From the NCBI RefSeq assembly GCF_030124375.1, contig NZ_JASKLS010000006.1, positions 124,001 through 188,000 of the forward strand: DNA of 64,000 bases, given 5' to 3'. The DNA comes from Sinorhizobium sp. 6-70 (GTDB lineage: Bacteria; Pseudomonadota; Alphaproteobacteria; Rhizobiales; Rhizobiaceae). Positions 17,329 to 25,912 of this stretch are shown here, one piece after another; the first letter of the stretch is position 1; the number at the start of each line of letters is the position of its first letter. Position numbers and translations under genes: made by a program. The notes below the pieces were generated by a model that had not been told where the DNA came from, searched no databases, and saw nothing but the letters and a program-made list of their open reading frames with translations.

Positions 17329-19437
17329 TTGTCTGCTTTCAAGAACCTGCCCACCGCCCCCGTCGCTCCGAAGAAGCCGGTCACCGATACACGCCACGGT
17401 ATCAGCCGGACCGACGACTATGCCTGGCTCCGGGCGGACAATTGGCAGGCCATGTTCAAGGATCCTTCCATTCTCGATCCGGAAATCCGCAAGCATCTCG
17501 AAGCGGAAAACGCGTACATGAACGCGGCGATGGCGGACACGAAGGAATTGCAGAAGAGCCTCTTTGCCGAGATGCGCGGCCGCATCAAGGAGGACGATTC
17601 TTCCGTTCCGATGAAGGACGGGGCCTTCGCTTACGGGACCGCTTACGTGACCGGCGGCGAACAGCCCCGCTACTTCCGGATCCCGCGCGACGGCAACCAT
17701 AAGGACGAGGCGATCCGCCATGTGCTGCTCGACGGCGACAAGGAAGCCGAAGGCAAGGCTTATTTCCGCCTCGCCGGCATTGACCATTGCAGCGACCATT
17801 CACGAGGCATCTGGGGCTACGACGACAAGGGCTCGGAATATTTCACCCTGAAAGTGCGCGACCTTTCAACCGGCGACGATCTGCCCGATGTGATCGAGAA
17901 TACGGGTGGCGGCGGCGCATGGGCGCCGGACGGCAAGAGCTTCTTCTACACCGTGCTGGACGAGAATCATCGACCGTCGAAGATCTTCCACCACGTCATC
18001 GGCACGCCCCAGAAAGACGACCGTCTCGTCTACGAGGAAAAGGACCCGGGTTTCTTCATGTCGGTCGGCGGGTCGCTGCTCGACGACTTCATCTACATCG
18101 ATATCCATGACCACGAAACCAGCGAATACCGGCTGCTTTCGACCAGGAACCTGACCGCCGAGCCGCAGCTCGTGGCTGAACGCGTAACTGGTCTCGAATA
18201 CTTGATGACGGAAGGCGGCGATGTTTTCTACATCCTCACAAATGCCGATGGCGCCAAGGATTTCAAGATCATGGAAGCGCCCGTGGAAGCGCCGCAAAAG
18301 GGAAACTGGCGCGAAGTCGTGCCGCACAAGCCAGGCACGCTGATCCTTAGCCACATGGCCTATGCCCGCCATCTGATCTGGCTGCAGCGTCGCGACGGAT
18401 TGCCGGAAATCGTCATCCGTGACCGCAAGACCGGCGAGGAACACGCAATCGCCTTCGCGGAGGAAGCGTACTCTCTGGGGCTCTCGGGCGCTGCCGAATA
18501 CGACACCGACGTCATCCGCTTCTCCTACTCGTCGATGACGACACCGTCGCAACTTTTCGACTATGACATGGCAACGCGCCAGCGCACGCTCCTGAAGACC
18601 CAGGAGGTGCCCTCCGGCCACAACGTGGACGACTACGTGACCCGCCGTGTCTTTGCGCCGTCATGGGATGGAGTCGAGGTGCCGGTCACCCTGCTCTACC
18701 GCAAGGATACGCCGCTCGACGGCACCGCCCCTTGTCTGCTCTACGGTTACGGCGCCTACGGCATCACCATTCCGGCCGGCTTCAACACCAACTGCCTCTC
18801 GCTCGTCGACCGCGGCTTCGTCTACGCCATAGCCCATATCCGCGGCGGCAAGGACAAGGGCTTCCAATGGTACGAAGACGGCAAGATGGCGAAGAAGACC
18901 AATACCTTCAAAGACTTCATCGCTGCCGCTGACTATTTGAATCAGGAGAAGTTCACGTCCTACGCGAACATCATCGCCGAAGGTGGCTCGGCCGGCGGCA
19001 TGTTGATGGGCGCGGTCGCCAACATGGCGCCGGAGAAGTTCAAAGGCATCATTGCCGCCGTTCCCTTCGTCGACGTGTTGAACACCATGCTCGACGACAC
19101 CCTGCCGCTGACGCCACCGGAATGGCCCGAATGGGGCAATCCGATCGAGAGCGCCGAATTCTACAACATCATCGCTGGCTACTCGCCCTACGACAAAGTG
19201 GAGGCGAAGCCCTATCCGGCAATCCTGGCGCTCGGCGGCCTGACCGATCCGCGCGTGACCTACTGGGAGCCGGCGAAGTGGGTGGCGAAACTCCGGGAGA
19301 AGACCACCGGCAGCGATCCGATCCTGATGAAAACCAACATGGATGCCGGCCACGGTGGGGCGTCCGGACGTTTCCAGCGGCTGGAGGAAATCGCCTTCGA
19401 ATACGCCTTCGCCATCAAGGTCGCGGGCAAGATGTAG
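17329..19437 (+). CDS. ptrB: Oligopeptidase B (S9A serine peptidase)
   Basis: Oligopeptidase B cleaves short peptides after Lys and Arg in the cytosol. The 702-residue protein has an N-terminal propeller domain (about residues 70-410) and a C-terminal alpha/beta hydrolase domain. The catalytic triad is visible: Ser554 in EGGSAGG, Asp640 in GGLTDPRV and His675 in GHGGASGRF. The PAFNTNCLSLVDRG...HIRGGKDKG region is typical of the family. The frame is open from 17236. I chose the TTG at 17329 because GGAGA lies about 8 nt upstream and the product then begins SAFKNLP as in close relatives. The ATG at 17299 lacks a ribosome-binding site. Confidence 0.92.
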   Translation: MSAFKNLPTAPVAPKKPVTDTRHGISRTDDYAWLRADNWQAMFKDPSILDPEIRKHLEAENAYMNAAMADTKELQKSLFAEMRGRIKEDDSSVPMKDGAFAYGTAYVTGGEQPRYFRIPRDGNHKDEAIRHVLLDGDKEAEGKAYFRLAGIDHCSDHSRGIWGYDDKGSEYFTLKVRDLSTGDDLPDVIENTGGGGAWAPDGKSFFYTVLDENHRPSKIFHHVIGTPQKDDRLVYEEKDPGFFMSVGGSLLDDFIYIDIHDHETSEYRLLSTRNLTAEPQLVAERVTGLEYLMTEGGDVFYILTNADGAKDFKIMEAPVEAPQKGNWREVVPHKPGTLILSHMAYARHLIWLQRRDGLPEIVIRDRKTGEEHAIAFAEEAYSLGLSGAAEYDTDVIRFSYSSMTTPSQLFDYDMATRQRTLLKTQEVPSGHNVDDYVTRRVFAPSWDGVEVPVTLLYRKDTPLDGTAPCLLYGYGAYGITIPAGFNTNCLSLVDRGFVYAIAHIRGGKDKGFQWYEDGKMAKKTNTFKDFIAAADYLNQEKFTSYANIIAEGGSAGGMLMGAVANMAPEKFKGIIAAVPFVDVLNTMLDDTLPLTPPEWPEWGNPIESAEFYNIIAGYSPYDKVEAKPYPAILALGGLTDPRVTYWEPAKWVAKLREKTTGSDPILMKTNMDAGHGGASGRFQRLEEIAFEYAFAIKVAGKM

Positions 19438-19497
19438 AGCGGGATGTGCTTTTGGGTCGAGGACCCCAAGATCATCATGATCCAACGGAGGAAGAAA

Positions 19498-20025
19498 ATG
19501 CCGGTCTATGTCGCACTGCTGCGGGCGATCAATGTCGGAGGGACCGGCACGCTTCCGATGGCGGAACTGAAGGCCACTTGCGAGGGCCTCGGCTTCACCG
19601 ATGTGAAGACCTATATCCAGAGCGGCAATGTGCTCTTTCGGTCAGGGCTTTCCGAAGCCGAGGTGCAGAAGGCGCTCGAGGACGCACTGGCGGAACGGAT
19701 GGGCAAAGCGCCCGGCGTCATCTTGCGGAGCCGCAGCGAACTCAAAAAGGTCATCGACAAGGCGCCGTTTGCGAACGCCAAGCCGAATTTTCTGCTGGTG
19801 ACCTTCCTGCCCGAGCCGCCGCCCGCTGATGCGCTTGACAAGCTCGTCGCGCCGGACGGCGAAGAGGTGCAGATCAGCGGTAGGGAGATTTATATCCATT
19901 TTCCCAACGGCTCGGGAAAATCGAAGCTGAGATTGCCCGCTCTCAAGCCGGGCACAGCCCGCAATCTCAACACCGTCCGGAAACTGGCCGAACTGGCCGC
20001 GGAACTCGAGGAAAGCGGTGCCTGA
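19498..20025 (+). CDS. DUF1697 family protein
   Basis: This 175-residue cytosolic protein matches the DUF1697 family through its start (VYVALLRAINVGGTGTLPMAELK) and TYIQSGNVLFRS, then IYIHFPNGSGKSKLRLP and GTARNLNTVRKLAELA near the end. No function has been established. ACGGAGGA precedes the ATG at 19498. It follows ptrB by 60 nt and could be co-transcribed. It ends 7 nt before the convergent TetR gene. Complete and normal in length. Confidence 0.9.
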   Translation: MPVYVALLRAINVGGTGTLPMAELKATCEGLGFTDVKTYIQSGNVLFRSGLSEAEVQKALEDALAERMGKAPGVILRSRSELKKVIDKAPFANAKPNFLLVTFLPEPPPADALDKLVAPDGEEVQISGREIYIHFPNGSGKSKLRLPALKPGTARNLNTVRKLAELAAELEESGA

Positions 20026-20031
20026 AGCCCA

Positions 20032-20652
20032 TCAGGCCTGCGCCATCGGCTGAAACAGCAGCCGCACGAAGGTGCGGAAGACCAGTAACTGGTCGGGCAG
20101 GCTCTTCGGTTCCTTCAACGCCTTTGACAGCACGATGCCGCCCTCGAGCACGGTCGAGACCATGTCGGCCAGTTGGTCGGCGTCGAGCGCTTCGCGCGGG
20201 CGGTAGTGGCACATGATTTCGCGGAACATGCCGCCGAAGCGCTGGCGCCACATCAGCGCCGCCTGCCGGTTGATCTCCTGGATCTCGCGGTCGAAAGCGC
20301 GTTCCTGCGTGCACATGGTAGCGACAAGGCAACCGGGATGGCCGTTCGGCAGGTCCGAGAGCAATTCCGACAGCAGCTTCAGGCCAAGCAGAAAGGCCTG
20401 CAGGGGATCATCCGAGAGCTCGTGCGCCCGGCTGAAGATCTCGTCGTAGATCCGTTCGTCGTTTTCGATGTAGCGTTCCAGGAGTGCCTTGGCGAGTTCG
20501 TTCTTGTCGCGGAAATGATAGAAGAAACCGCTCTTGGTAATGCCGGTTTCGGCGATCAGCTCGTCGATCGAGGTTGCCCCGAAACCCTTCGCCAGCACGG
20601 CGGCTTCGGCGACATCGAGGATCCTCGTTCGCGTTTCCTCACCCTTTCGCAT
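20032..20652 (-). CDS. TetR family transcriptional regulator
   Basis: This 206-residue regulator has an N-terminal helix-turn-helix (RTRILDVAEAAVLAKGFGATSIDELIAETGITKSGFFYHFRDKNELAKAL) and a variable ligand-binding C-terminal domain typical of TetR_C proteins near the YcdC/AcrR group. The ATG at 20652 follows AGGAG by 7 nt; a longer frame to 20736 has no such site. A perfect 13-bp palindrome lies 12 nt upstream. It is divergent from the methyltransferase-like gene at 20872, which it may control. The ligand is unknown. Confidence 0.88.
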   Translation of the reverse strand: MRKGEETRTRILDVAEAAVLAKGFGATSIDELIAETGITKSGFFYHFRDKNELAKALLERYIENDERIYDEIFSRAHELSDDPLQAFLLGLKLLSELLSDLPNGHPGCLVATMCTQERAFDREIQEINRQAALMWRQRFGGMFREIMCHYRPREALDADQLADMVSTVLEGGIVLSKALKEPKSLPDQLLVFRTFVRLLFQPMAQA

Positions 20653-20663
20653 GGTCCGCTCCT

Positions 20664-20676
20664 GTACCGCCGGTAC
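20664..20676. promoter_or_regulatory. Palindrome upstream of the TetR gene, possible operator
   Basis: GTACCG-C-CGGTAC is a perfect 13-bp palindrome immediately before the Shine-Dalgarno of the TetR gene. It sits in the 219-bp divergent promoter region shared with the methyltransferase-like gene. TetR regulators usually bind such dyads; binding here is inferred. Confidence 0.45.
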
Positions 20677-20871
20677 GGTTCTCCGCTCCGAAAACGCCAG
20701 TCGCGTTCTCTGCCGCAACCGAAACTCGACAGCCAAGTATTTGTTTTAACACCGATATCAGGATATTCCGCACGTAGTATACCGCAACTCCTCTAGTTTA
20801 GCAGATGATAAAAAGGCAGAAATTCATCCGATCCCTGGCACGGAAAACCCGTGAAGATCAAAGGAAAGAGG

Positions 20872-21840
20872 ATGGAGCAAGAGATGGCCAAGTACAGAGA
20901 AAACTTGCCGCTGCTGAATGGAGGCACATTCCTCAGCGATGGTGGCATGGAGACGACGCTGATTTTTCACGACGGCTTCGAACTTCCGCATTTCGCTTCC
21001 TTCGTGCTTTTGTCGTCGGCCGAGGGCCGCCGGAAGCTTCTGCAATATTACACCCACTATCTCGACGTCGCCCGACGTCATGATACCGGTTTCGTGCTCG
21101 ACACCGCCACCTGGCGCGCCAATGCCGATTGGGGCGAGAAGCTCGGATACGATGCGGAAGCGCTGGCAACTGCCAACCGCGACGCGGTCTATCTGCTGAC
21201 CGGGTTGCGCACCGAATACGAGCGGCCGCAAGCGCCCATTGTCCTCAATGGCGTGGTCGGTCCACGCGGCGACGGCTACAAGGCCGGCAGGATGAAGGCC
21301 GACGAGGCCGAAGACTACCATGCGGCCCAGATTGCCACGTTCGCCGCAAGCGAAGCCGACATGATATCAGGTGTTACGTTGAACAATGTCGCCGAGGGTA
21401 TCGGCATTGCTCGTGCCGCCAGAAGGCATGGTATGCCCTGCGCAATCTCCTTCACGGTCGAGACCGATGGACGGCTGGTGACCGGCCAGTCACTGCGGGA
21501 TGCGATCGAGACGGTGGACGCGGAGACGGACGGCTATCCGCATTACTACATGATCAACTGCGCGCATCCGAGCCATTTCGACGGTGCACTCGACCAAGGC
21601 CAGTCCTGGGTCAAGCGGATCGGCGGGATTCGCGCCAATGCCTCGATGATGAGCCACGCTGAACTTGACGAGAGCGAGACGCTCGATGCAGGCGATCCGG
21701 CAGATCTCGCCCGGCGCTATCGGTCGCTGACCGGCCGCATGCCGCAACTGCGGGTGCTCGGAGGCTGCTGCGGCACCGACCATCGCCACATCGCGGCGAT
21801 CTGCGAAGCCTGCCTTCCTCGCACGGCGCTCAGCGCCTGA
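20872..21840 (+). CDS. Homocysteine S-methyltransferase family protein
   Basis: This is a 322-residue Pfam S-methyl_trans type barrel protein that likely transfers a methyl group to homocysteine or a similar thiol. It begins LSDGGMETTLIFHDG, and the zinc ligands are the Cys in INCAHP and the CC pair in VLGGCCGTDHRHI near the end, all present. The NGVVGPRGDGY motif is also conserved. I chose the ATG at 20872 with AAAGGA upstream; ATG 20884 is the alternative. It is divergent from a TetR regulator and unlinked to other methionine genes. The exact methyl donor (S-methylmethionine, betaine or another) cannot be told. Confidence 0.88.
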   Translation: MEQEMAKYRENLPLLNGGTFLSDGGMETTLIFHDGFELPHFASFVLLSSAEGRRKLLQYYTHYLDVARRHDTGFVLDTATWRANADWGEKLGYDAEALATANRDAVYLLTGLRTEYERPQAPIVLNGVVGPRGDGYKAGRMKADEAEDYHAAQIATFAASEADMISGVTLNNVAEGIGIARAARRHGMPCAISFTVETDGRLVTGQSLRDAIETVDAETDGYPHYYMINCAHPSHFDGALDQGQSWVKRIGGIRANASMMSHAELDESETLDAGDPADLARRYRSLTGRMPQLRVLGGCCGTDHRHIAAICEACLPRTALSA

Positions 21841-21938
21841 CCTGGAGACAAAGCCGTCGCCCCTCCGGCATGACACCGGAGGGGCGACAGATAAACTCTC
21901 GGCCTCGCGGAACAATCAGCGCTCGTGTAGACTTGTTC

Positions 21939-22045
21939 CTACAGCGCCGCGCGTCCAATCGGACGCGTTAGGGTCGCTGTAGCACTCTGAATTGCTGCAT
22001 GATTTTGTCCTTAAATCGATTCCGATTTAAGGAATCATGCAGTAG
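21939..22045. repeat. Mosaic palindromic repeat, copy 2 (reversed)
   Basis: It starts TACAGCGCCGCGCGTCC, continues through GGGTCGCTGTAGCACT, then GAATTGCTGCATGATT and a dyad TTAAATCG-at-TCCGATTTAA, and ends ATCATGCAG. The modules match those at 5912-5999 and 50056-50157 in the opposite order and strand. The dyad CCTTAAATCG/CGATTTAAGG could form a hairpin in the selO leader. Confidence 0.75.
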
Positions 22046-22082
22046 AGCGCGGCTTATCGGCGGACACGCAACGGGACCGAGA

Positions 22083-23591
22083 ATGACGAACCACGTAACC
22101 CCGCAGCCGGCCTCCGGAACGGCCCCCTTTCCCTTCGACAACAGCTATGCGCGGCTGCCGGCGAACTTCTTTGCTCGCGTCGAGCCGACACCGGTTGCCG
22201 AGCCCTGGCTGATCAAGTTCAACCGAAAGCTCGCCGAAGAGCTTGGCCTCGACGCGGTTGCGCTCGAACGTGATGGCGCGGCGATCTTTTCAGGCAATCA
22301 GGTCCCGTCCGGCGCAGAGCCGCTTGCCATGGCCTATGCGGGACACCAGTTCGGCACCTTCGTCCCGCAGCTCGGCGACGGGCGCGCCATCCTGCTTGGC
22401 GAAGTGATCGATCGGAACGGAAACAGGCGCGACATCCAGCTCAAGGGATCCGGCCAGACGCCCTATTCCCGCCGCGGCGATGGACGGGCCGCGCTTGGTC
22501 CGGTGCTGCGGGAGTACATCATCAGCGAGGCGATGCATGCGCTGGGTGTGCCGACGACCCGTGCACTCGCAGCCACCGTTACCGGCCAGCCGGTCTATCG
22601 GGAGCAAATCCTGCCCGGTGCAGTCTTCACCCGCGTCGCCGCAAGCCATATCCGGGTCGGTACCTTTCAATTCTTTGCCGCGCGCGGCGATATGGAGTCG
22701 GTCAGGGCCCTCGCCGATTACGTGATCGAACGCCATTACCCGGAGTCGAAGGATAGCGAACAGCCCTATTTTTCACTATTCAAGGCGGTCGCCGCACGGC
22801 AGGCGGCATTGATCGCCCGCTGGCTGCACATCGGCTTCATTCACGGGGTGATGAATACCGACAACATGGCGGTCTCCGGCGAGACGATCGATTTCGGCCC
22901 CTGCGCCTTCATGGACGCCTACGATCCGAAGAAGGTGTTCAGCTCGATCGACCAGTTCGGTCGCTATGCCTATGCCAACCAGCCCGCCATCGGCCAGTGG
23001 AACCTTGCCCGTCTGGCTGAGACGCTGGTGCCGCTGTTCGATCCGGTTGCCGATACCGCGGTCAACCTCGCCAACGACGCGCTGACAGAATACGGATCGA
23101 TCTTCCAGAAGCACTGGCTCGATGGAATGCGCCGCAAGATCGGACTGTCGACCGAAGAGGATGGCGATCTCGATCTTGTCCAATCGCTCCTCACGCTGAT
23201 GCATGAGGGAAATGCGGACTTCACCCTCGTCTTCCGGCGTCTCACCGCATCGGCTGAAGACAAGGGCGCAGACCCGGCTCTCGCCGAGCTTTTCGAAAAG
23301 CCTGATGCGGTTTCACGCTGGCTTCGCGACTGGCGCGGGCGCCTTACCCGCGAAGCGCTCGACGCCGGCGCGCGCGCCGTGTCGATGCGAACGGCAAACC
23401 CGGCATTCATTCCGCGCAACCACCGCGTGGAACAGGCGATCGAGGCAGCGATCAGCGACGCGGACTTCTCGCTGTTCGAAGCGTTACTCGACGTGACGTC
23501 CAGGCCTTATGACGACCAACCCGAGCATGCGGCCTACGCTGCGCCGCCGGAGCCTGGCGAAGAAGTGCTGCAGACCTTTTGCGGCACCTGA
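22083..23591 (+). CDS. selO: Protein adenylyltransferase SelO (YdiU/UPF0061)
   Basis: SelO is a pseudokinase-fold enzyme that transfers AMP from ATP to Ser, Thr or Tyr residues on target proteins, linked to redox stress. The 502-residue protein has the full family length. Diagnostic segments are PMAYAGHQFGTFVPQLGDGRA-like, QLKGSGQTPYSRRGDGRAALG and GFIHGVMNTDNMAVSG-ETIDFGPCAFMD, which contain the catalytic and metal-binding residues. The bacterial version ends without a selenocysteine; here the last residues are FCGT with a Cys. ATG 22083 fits the usual N-terminus better than the start at 21999, which lies inside a repeat. The gene appears monocistronic. Confidence 0.92.
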   Translation: MTNHVTPQPASGTAPFPFDNSYARLPANFFARVEPTPVAEPWLIKFNRKLAEELGLDAVALERDGAAIFSGNQVPSGAEPLAMAYAGHQFGTFVPQLGDGRAILLGEVIDRNGNRRDIQLKGSGQTPYSRRGDGRAALGPVLREYIISEAMHALGVPTTRALAATVTGQPVYREQILPGAVFTRVAASHIRVGTFQFFAARGDMESVRALADYVIERHYPESKDSEQPYFSLFKAVAARQAALIARWLHIGFIHGVMNTDNMAVSGETIDFGPCAFMDAYDPKKVFSSIDQFGRYAYANQPAIGQWNLARLAETLVPLFDPVADTAVNLANDALTEYGSIFQKHWLDGMRRKIGLSTEEDGDLDLVQSLLTLMHEGNADFTLVFRRLTASAEDKGADPALAELFEKPDAVSRWLRDWRGRLTREALDAGARAVSMRTANPAFIPRNHRVEQAIEAAISDADFSLFEALLDVTSRPYDDQPEHAAYAAPPEPGEEVLQTFCGT

Positions 23592-23606
23592 GCGGCAGCC
23601 CCTGCC

Positions 23607-23766
23607 TCAGTCGTTCGCAACATTCGCGGTGTAAGCGATGACGTAATCGCCCGGCTTGGTACCGACCGAACCGTGGCCGCCGACAGCCATCAGCACATAT
23701 TGCTTGTCGCCGACGGCGTACGTCATCGGCGTCGACTGCCCGCCTGCGGGCAACCTGCCCTGAATT
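23607..23766 (-). pseudogene. gcd: 3' remnant of a PQQ-dependent glucose dehydrogenase gene
   Basis: About 50 codons on the minus strand, ending at a stop at 23607-23609, encode RLPAGGQSTPMTY followed by GDKQYVLMAVGGHGSVGTKPG and DYVIAYTANVAND. This matches the C-terminal end of membrane-bound quinoprotein glucose dehydrogenase, where LPAGG and GGHG...KxGDYVxAY are highly conserved. Reading upstream in the same frame meets a stop at about 23767, and there is no start or further homology, so the other 700 or so codons have been lost. The break lies near 23757. It is convergent with selO. The family match is from recognition and the deletion is read directly. Confidence 0.75.
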
Positions 23767-23845
23767 CACCAGGGAATTGCGTGGGAAAGGTTCACGCAAG
23801 CCGTGATAGACAAGCTCGCCCGGACTTCACACCCGGGAATTTTCC

Positions 23846-24307
23846 ATGAAAATCGACAGCAGCCTTTCCAGCTACTACCTTTCGCAGCGCCGCCCCGCCC
23901 CGGGCAACCTTCCCCCGCTCGAAGAAACCGGCGGCGACCAAGCGCAGCGTCGCGCTCCGCCCACGATTGCTCCCGCCTCACCCTCCGCGTCGCTTTCAGG
24001 CGCGCTCTGGATGTCTCTCGCCAAGGAGGAAACGGCGGCTTCCTCGATCACCGGTGACCTGTCATCGTTCGGCTCGACCGTTGCCGACGAGTTCCTTGAA
24101 TGGTCGAAGATGTCGTTCGCCGAAAAAATCCGGGCGCAGTATCTCGAAGCACATGGGCTGACGGAGGAAAGCCTGGAAGCGATGCCATCCGAGGAACGCG
24201 CAGCGATCGAGGAAGAAATCCGCAGGGCCGTCGCCGAAAGTCTCGGCATCAAGGAACAGGCCAGCGAGACGGCATCTGACATTGCCGAAAGCGCTGTCGA
24301 CGCCTGA
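23846..24307 (+). CDS. Hypothetical protein, acidic C-terminus
   Basis: I do not recognise this 153-residue protein. The N-terminal half is Pro/Ser/Ala-rich and looks disordered. The C-terminal half is a helical, acidic stretch (FLEWSKMSFAEKIRAQYLEAHGLTEESLEAMPSEERAAIEEEIRRAVAESLG) that looks like real protein sequence, with a clear amphipathic pattern and no signal peptide or transmembrane helix. The ATG 23846 is preceded by GGGAAT. It sits between the glucose dehydrogenase remnant and the convergent beta-lactamase gene. Codon and base use resemble the neighbours. Secretion or membrane function is not suggested. Confidence 0.65.
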   Translation: MKIDSSLSSYYLSQRRPAPGNLPPLEETGGDQAQRRAPPTIAPASPSASLSGALWMSLAKEETAASSITGDLSSFGSTVADEFLEWSKMSFAEKIRAQYLEAHGLTEESLEAMPSEERAAIEEEIRRAVAESLGIKEQASETASDIAESAVDA

Positions 24308-24320
24308 TGCCGTCGGCTGA

Positions 24321-25211
24321 TCAAGCCATCCCTGCAATAATCCTCCCGACCTCGGCGAATACGGGATTGAGTTCCTTCACCGGCGCCTTGGCCTCGGCGA
24401 TGTAGACCGCGACTAGGATCGGCCCGCGATCCTTCGGCCAGACAACGGCAATATCCGACGCCGCGCCGGTCTCGCTCGTCCCGGTCTTGTCGCCGATCCG
24501 CCAATCCTTCGGCATGCCGGCCCGAAGGCGCGCGTCGCCGGTCTTGTTGGCGACCATCCAGTCGATGAACTGCATGCGGGAGCTCTCCGACAGAACCGGT
24601 CCGAGCGTCAGGTTGCCGAGGGTTTCCAGCATGGCAGCCGGCGTCGTCGTGTCTCGCGGGTCGCCTGGCTTTGCCTCGTTGAGTTCGGGCTCGGTGCGAT
24701 CAAGCCGCGTCGTCTGATCGTCGATCGACCGCAGCCAGGTCGTCAATCCTTCCGGCCCGCCGAAACTTCCGAGCAGCAGGTTACCTGCGGCGTTGTCGCT
24801 GAGCGTCACCGCCGCCTCACAGAGCTCGGCGACCGTCATGCCGTCGCCACCCACATGTTTTTCGGTCACCGGCGAATAGGGAACCAGCGCGTCCTTGCCG
24901 AACTTGATGCGCCGATTGAGCTTTTCCTCACCTCGATCCACACGGGCCAGCACGCAGGCCGCGGCCAATGCCTTGAAGGTCGAGCACATGGCAAAGCGCT
25001 CGCTTTCGTGCTGGCCGAAGGAGATGTTCGTTTCGGTGTCGAGGACGGCGACGCCGAGGCGACCGCCCGTGCGTTTTTCGAGTTCGCCAAGGCGCGTCGA
25101 GGCATCATCATCTGTGCCGGAAATGGCGCGCGCCGTGCCGGGCAGAACGAGTGCCGGGCAAAGCATCGCGGAGCCGACGAGCATCGTGCGGCGATTGATA
25201 AAAAGGGGCAC
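24321..25211 (-). CDS. bla: Class A beta-lactamase
   Basis: This periplasmic serine beta-lactamase of 296 residues has all active-site motifs: S77-T-F-K80 (Ambler S70xxK), S138-D-N (SDN), E174-P-E-L-N (ExxLN, Glu166) and K242-T-G (KTG). Cys76 directly before the catalytic Ser corresponds to Cys69, but there is no Cys after KTGT at the position that pairs with it in KPC/NMC-A enzymes. The signal peptide NRRTMLVGSAMLCPALVLPGTARA has a twin Arg and may use Tat. The GTG at 25211 has GGAGGAAG at ideal spacing, so I prefer it to the upstream start at 25253. No ampR-like regulator is adjacent. Chromosomal beta-lactamases of this type are common in rhizobia. Confidence 0.92.
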   Translation of the reverse strand: MPLFINRRTMLVGSAMLCPALVLPGTARAISGTDDDASTRLGELEKRTGGRLGVAVLDTETNISFGQHESERFAMCSTFKALAAACVLARVDRGEEKLNRRIKFGKDALVPYSPVTEKHVGGDGMTVAELCEAAVTLSDNAAGNLLLGSFGGPEGLTTWLRSIDDQTTRLDRTEPELNEAKPGDPRDTTTPAAMLETLGNLTLGPVLSESSRMQFIDWMVANKTGDARLRAGMPKDWRIGDKTGTSETGAASDIAVVWPKDRGPILVAVYIAEAKAPVKELNPVFAEVGRIIAGMA

Positions 25212-25441
25212 GTTCTTCCTCCGTCCTGGGTGTGGGGCTTTTGCAACACACACCTCTAAATTATTGATAGCGAATATTTATTGCCTGCTGAGGCGGTCGC
25301 GACAAGCGACCGGTGCGAGGCAAATCGCTAAGCGGCAAATATGGCGAGGACGAGTCCTCCGCTGCCTCCACGCCCTATTGATGGAAGAATGCCTCGACCC
25401 TATGTAAAATACTCTAGCGACTATAGATATGAGGCGAAAGC

Positions 25442-25855
25442 ATGTATTCGATCGGTGACCTTTCGCGCCGCACCGGCGTCAAGATCCCGACCATTCGCTA
25501 TTACGAGCAGATGGGATTGATCGAGGCGCCGGAACGCTCGGAAGGCAATCAGCGGCGTTACGAGAAACGCGAGCTCGAACGACTGGCGTTCATACGCCAC
25601 GCACGCGATCTGGGACTCTCGATCGAGGCGATCCGCGACCTTCTGGCGCTCAGCGAGCATCCGGAGCGCCCTTGCGGGGAGGCGGACCGCATCGCCAACG
25701 AACACCTCGCCGCGGTGCGGGAAAAAATCGCCAGACTGCGAAAGCTGGAAGGCGAACTGGAACGCATCGTCGCCCGTGATGGCGACCATAAGATCGGCGA
25801 CTGCTACGTCATCCGGGCGCTCGCCGACCACTCGATGTGCGAGAGCGAGCACTGA
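25442..25855 (+). CDS. MerR family transcriptional regulator
   Basis: This 137-residue protein has an N-terminal MerR helix-turn-helix (MYSIGDLSRRTGVKIPTIRYYEQMGLIEAPERSEGNQRRY), a coiled-coil dimerisation helix and a C-terminal metal-like site. Cys78 begins the dimer helix and the tail has GDCYVIRALADHSMCESEH (Cys121, His130, Cys133), similar in layout to ZntR/CadR-type metal sensors. No metal transporter gene is next to it, so the ligand is not known. It is divergent from the beta-lactamase gene across 230 nt. The upstream sequence has a CTATAG-type stretch near the start. Confidence 0.88.
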   Translation: MYSIGDLSRRTGVKIPTIRYYEQMGLIEAPERSEGNQRRYEKRELERLAFIRHARDLGLSIEAIRDLLALSEHPERPCGEADRIANEHLAAVREKIARLRKLEGELERIVARDGDHKIGDCYVIRALADHSMCESEH

Positions 25856-25878
25856 GGCCCGCCGCGCAAGAATCCCCG

Positions 25879-25907
25879 TTGACAAAGTCACGGAAATGGC
25901 GAATCTA
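25879..25907 (+). promoter_or_regulatory. Promoter of the 16-codon leader
   Basis: TTGACA at 25879-25884 and an AATCTA-like -10 at 25902-25907 are separated by 17 bp. Initiation 6-8 nt after the -10 falls at or next to the ATG at 25913. The transcript would then be leaderless or nearly so, as known for the trpL attenuator RNA of S. meliloti. The boxes are seen directly; the start point is inferred. Confidence 0.6.
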
Positions 25908-25912
25908 CGCGC

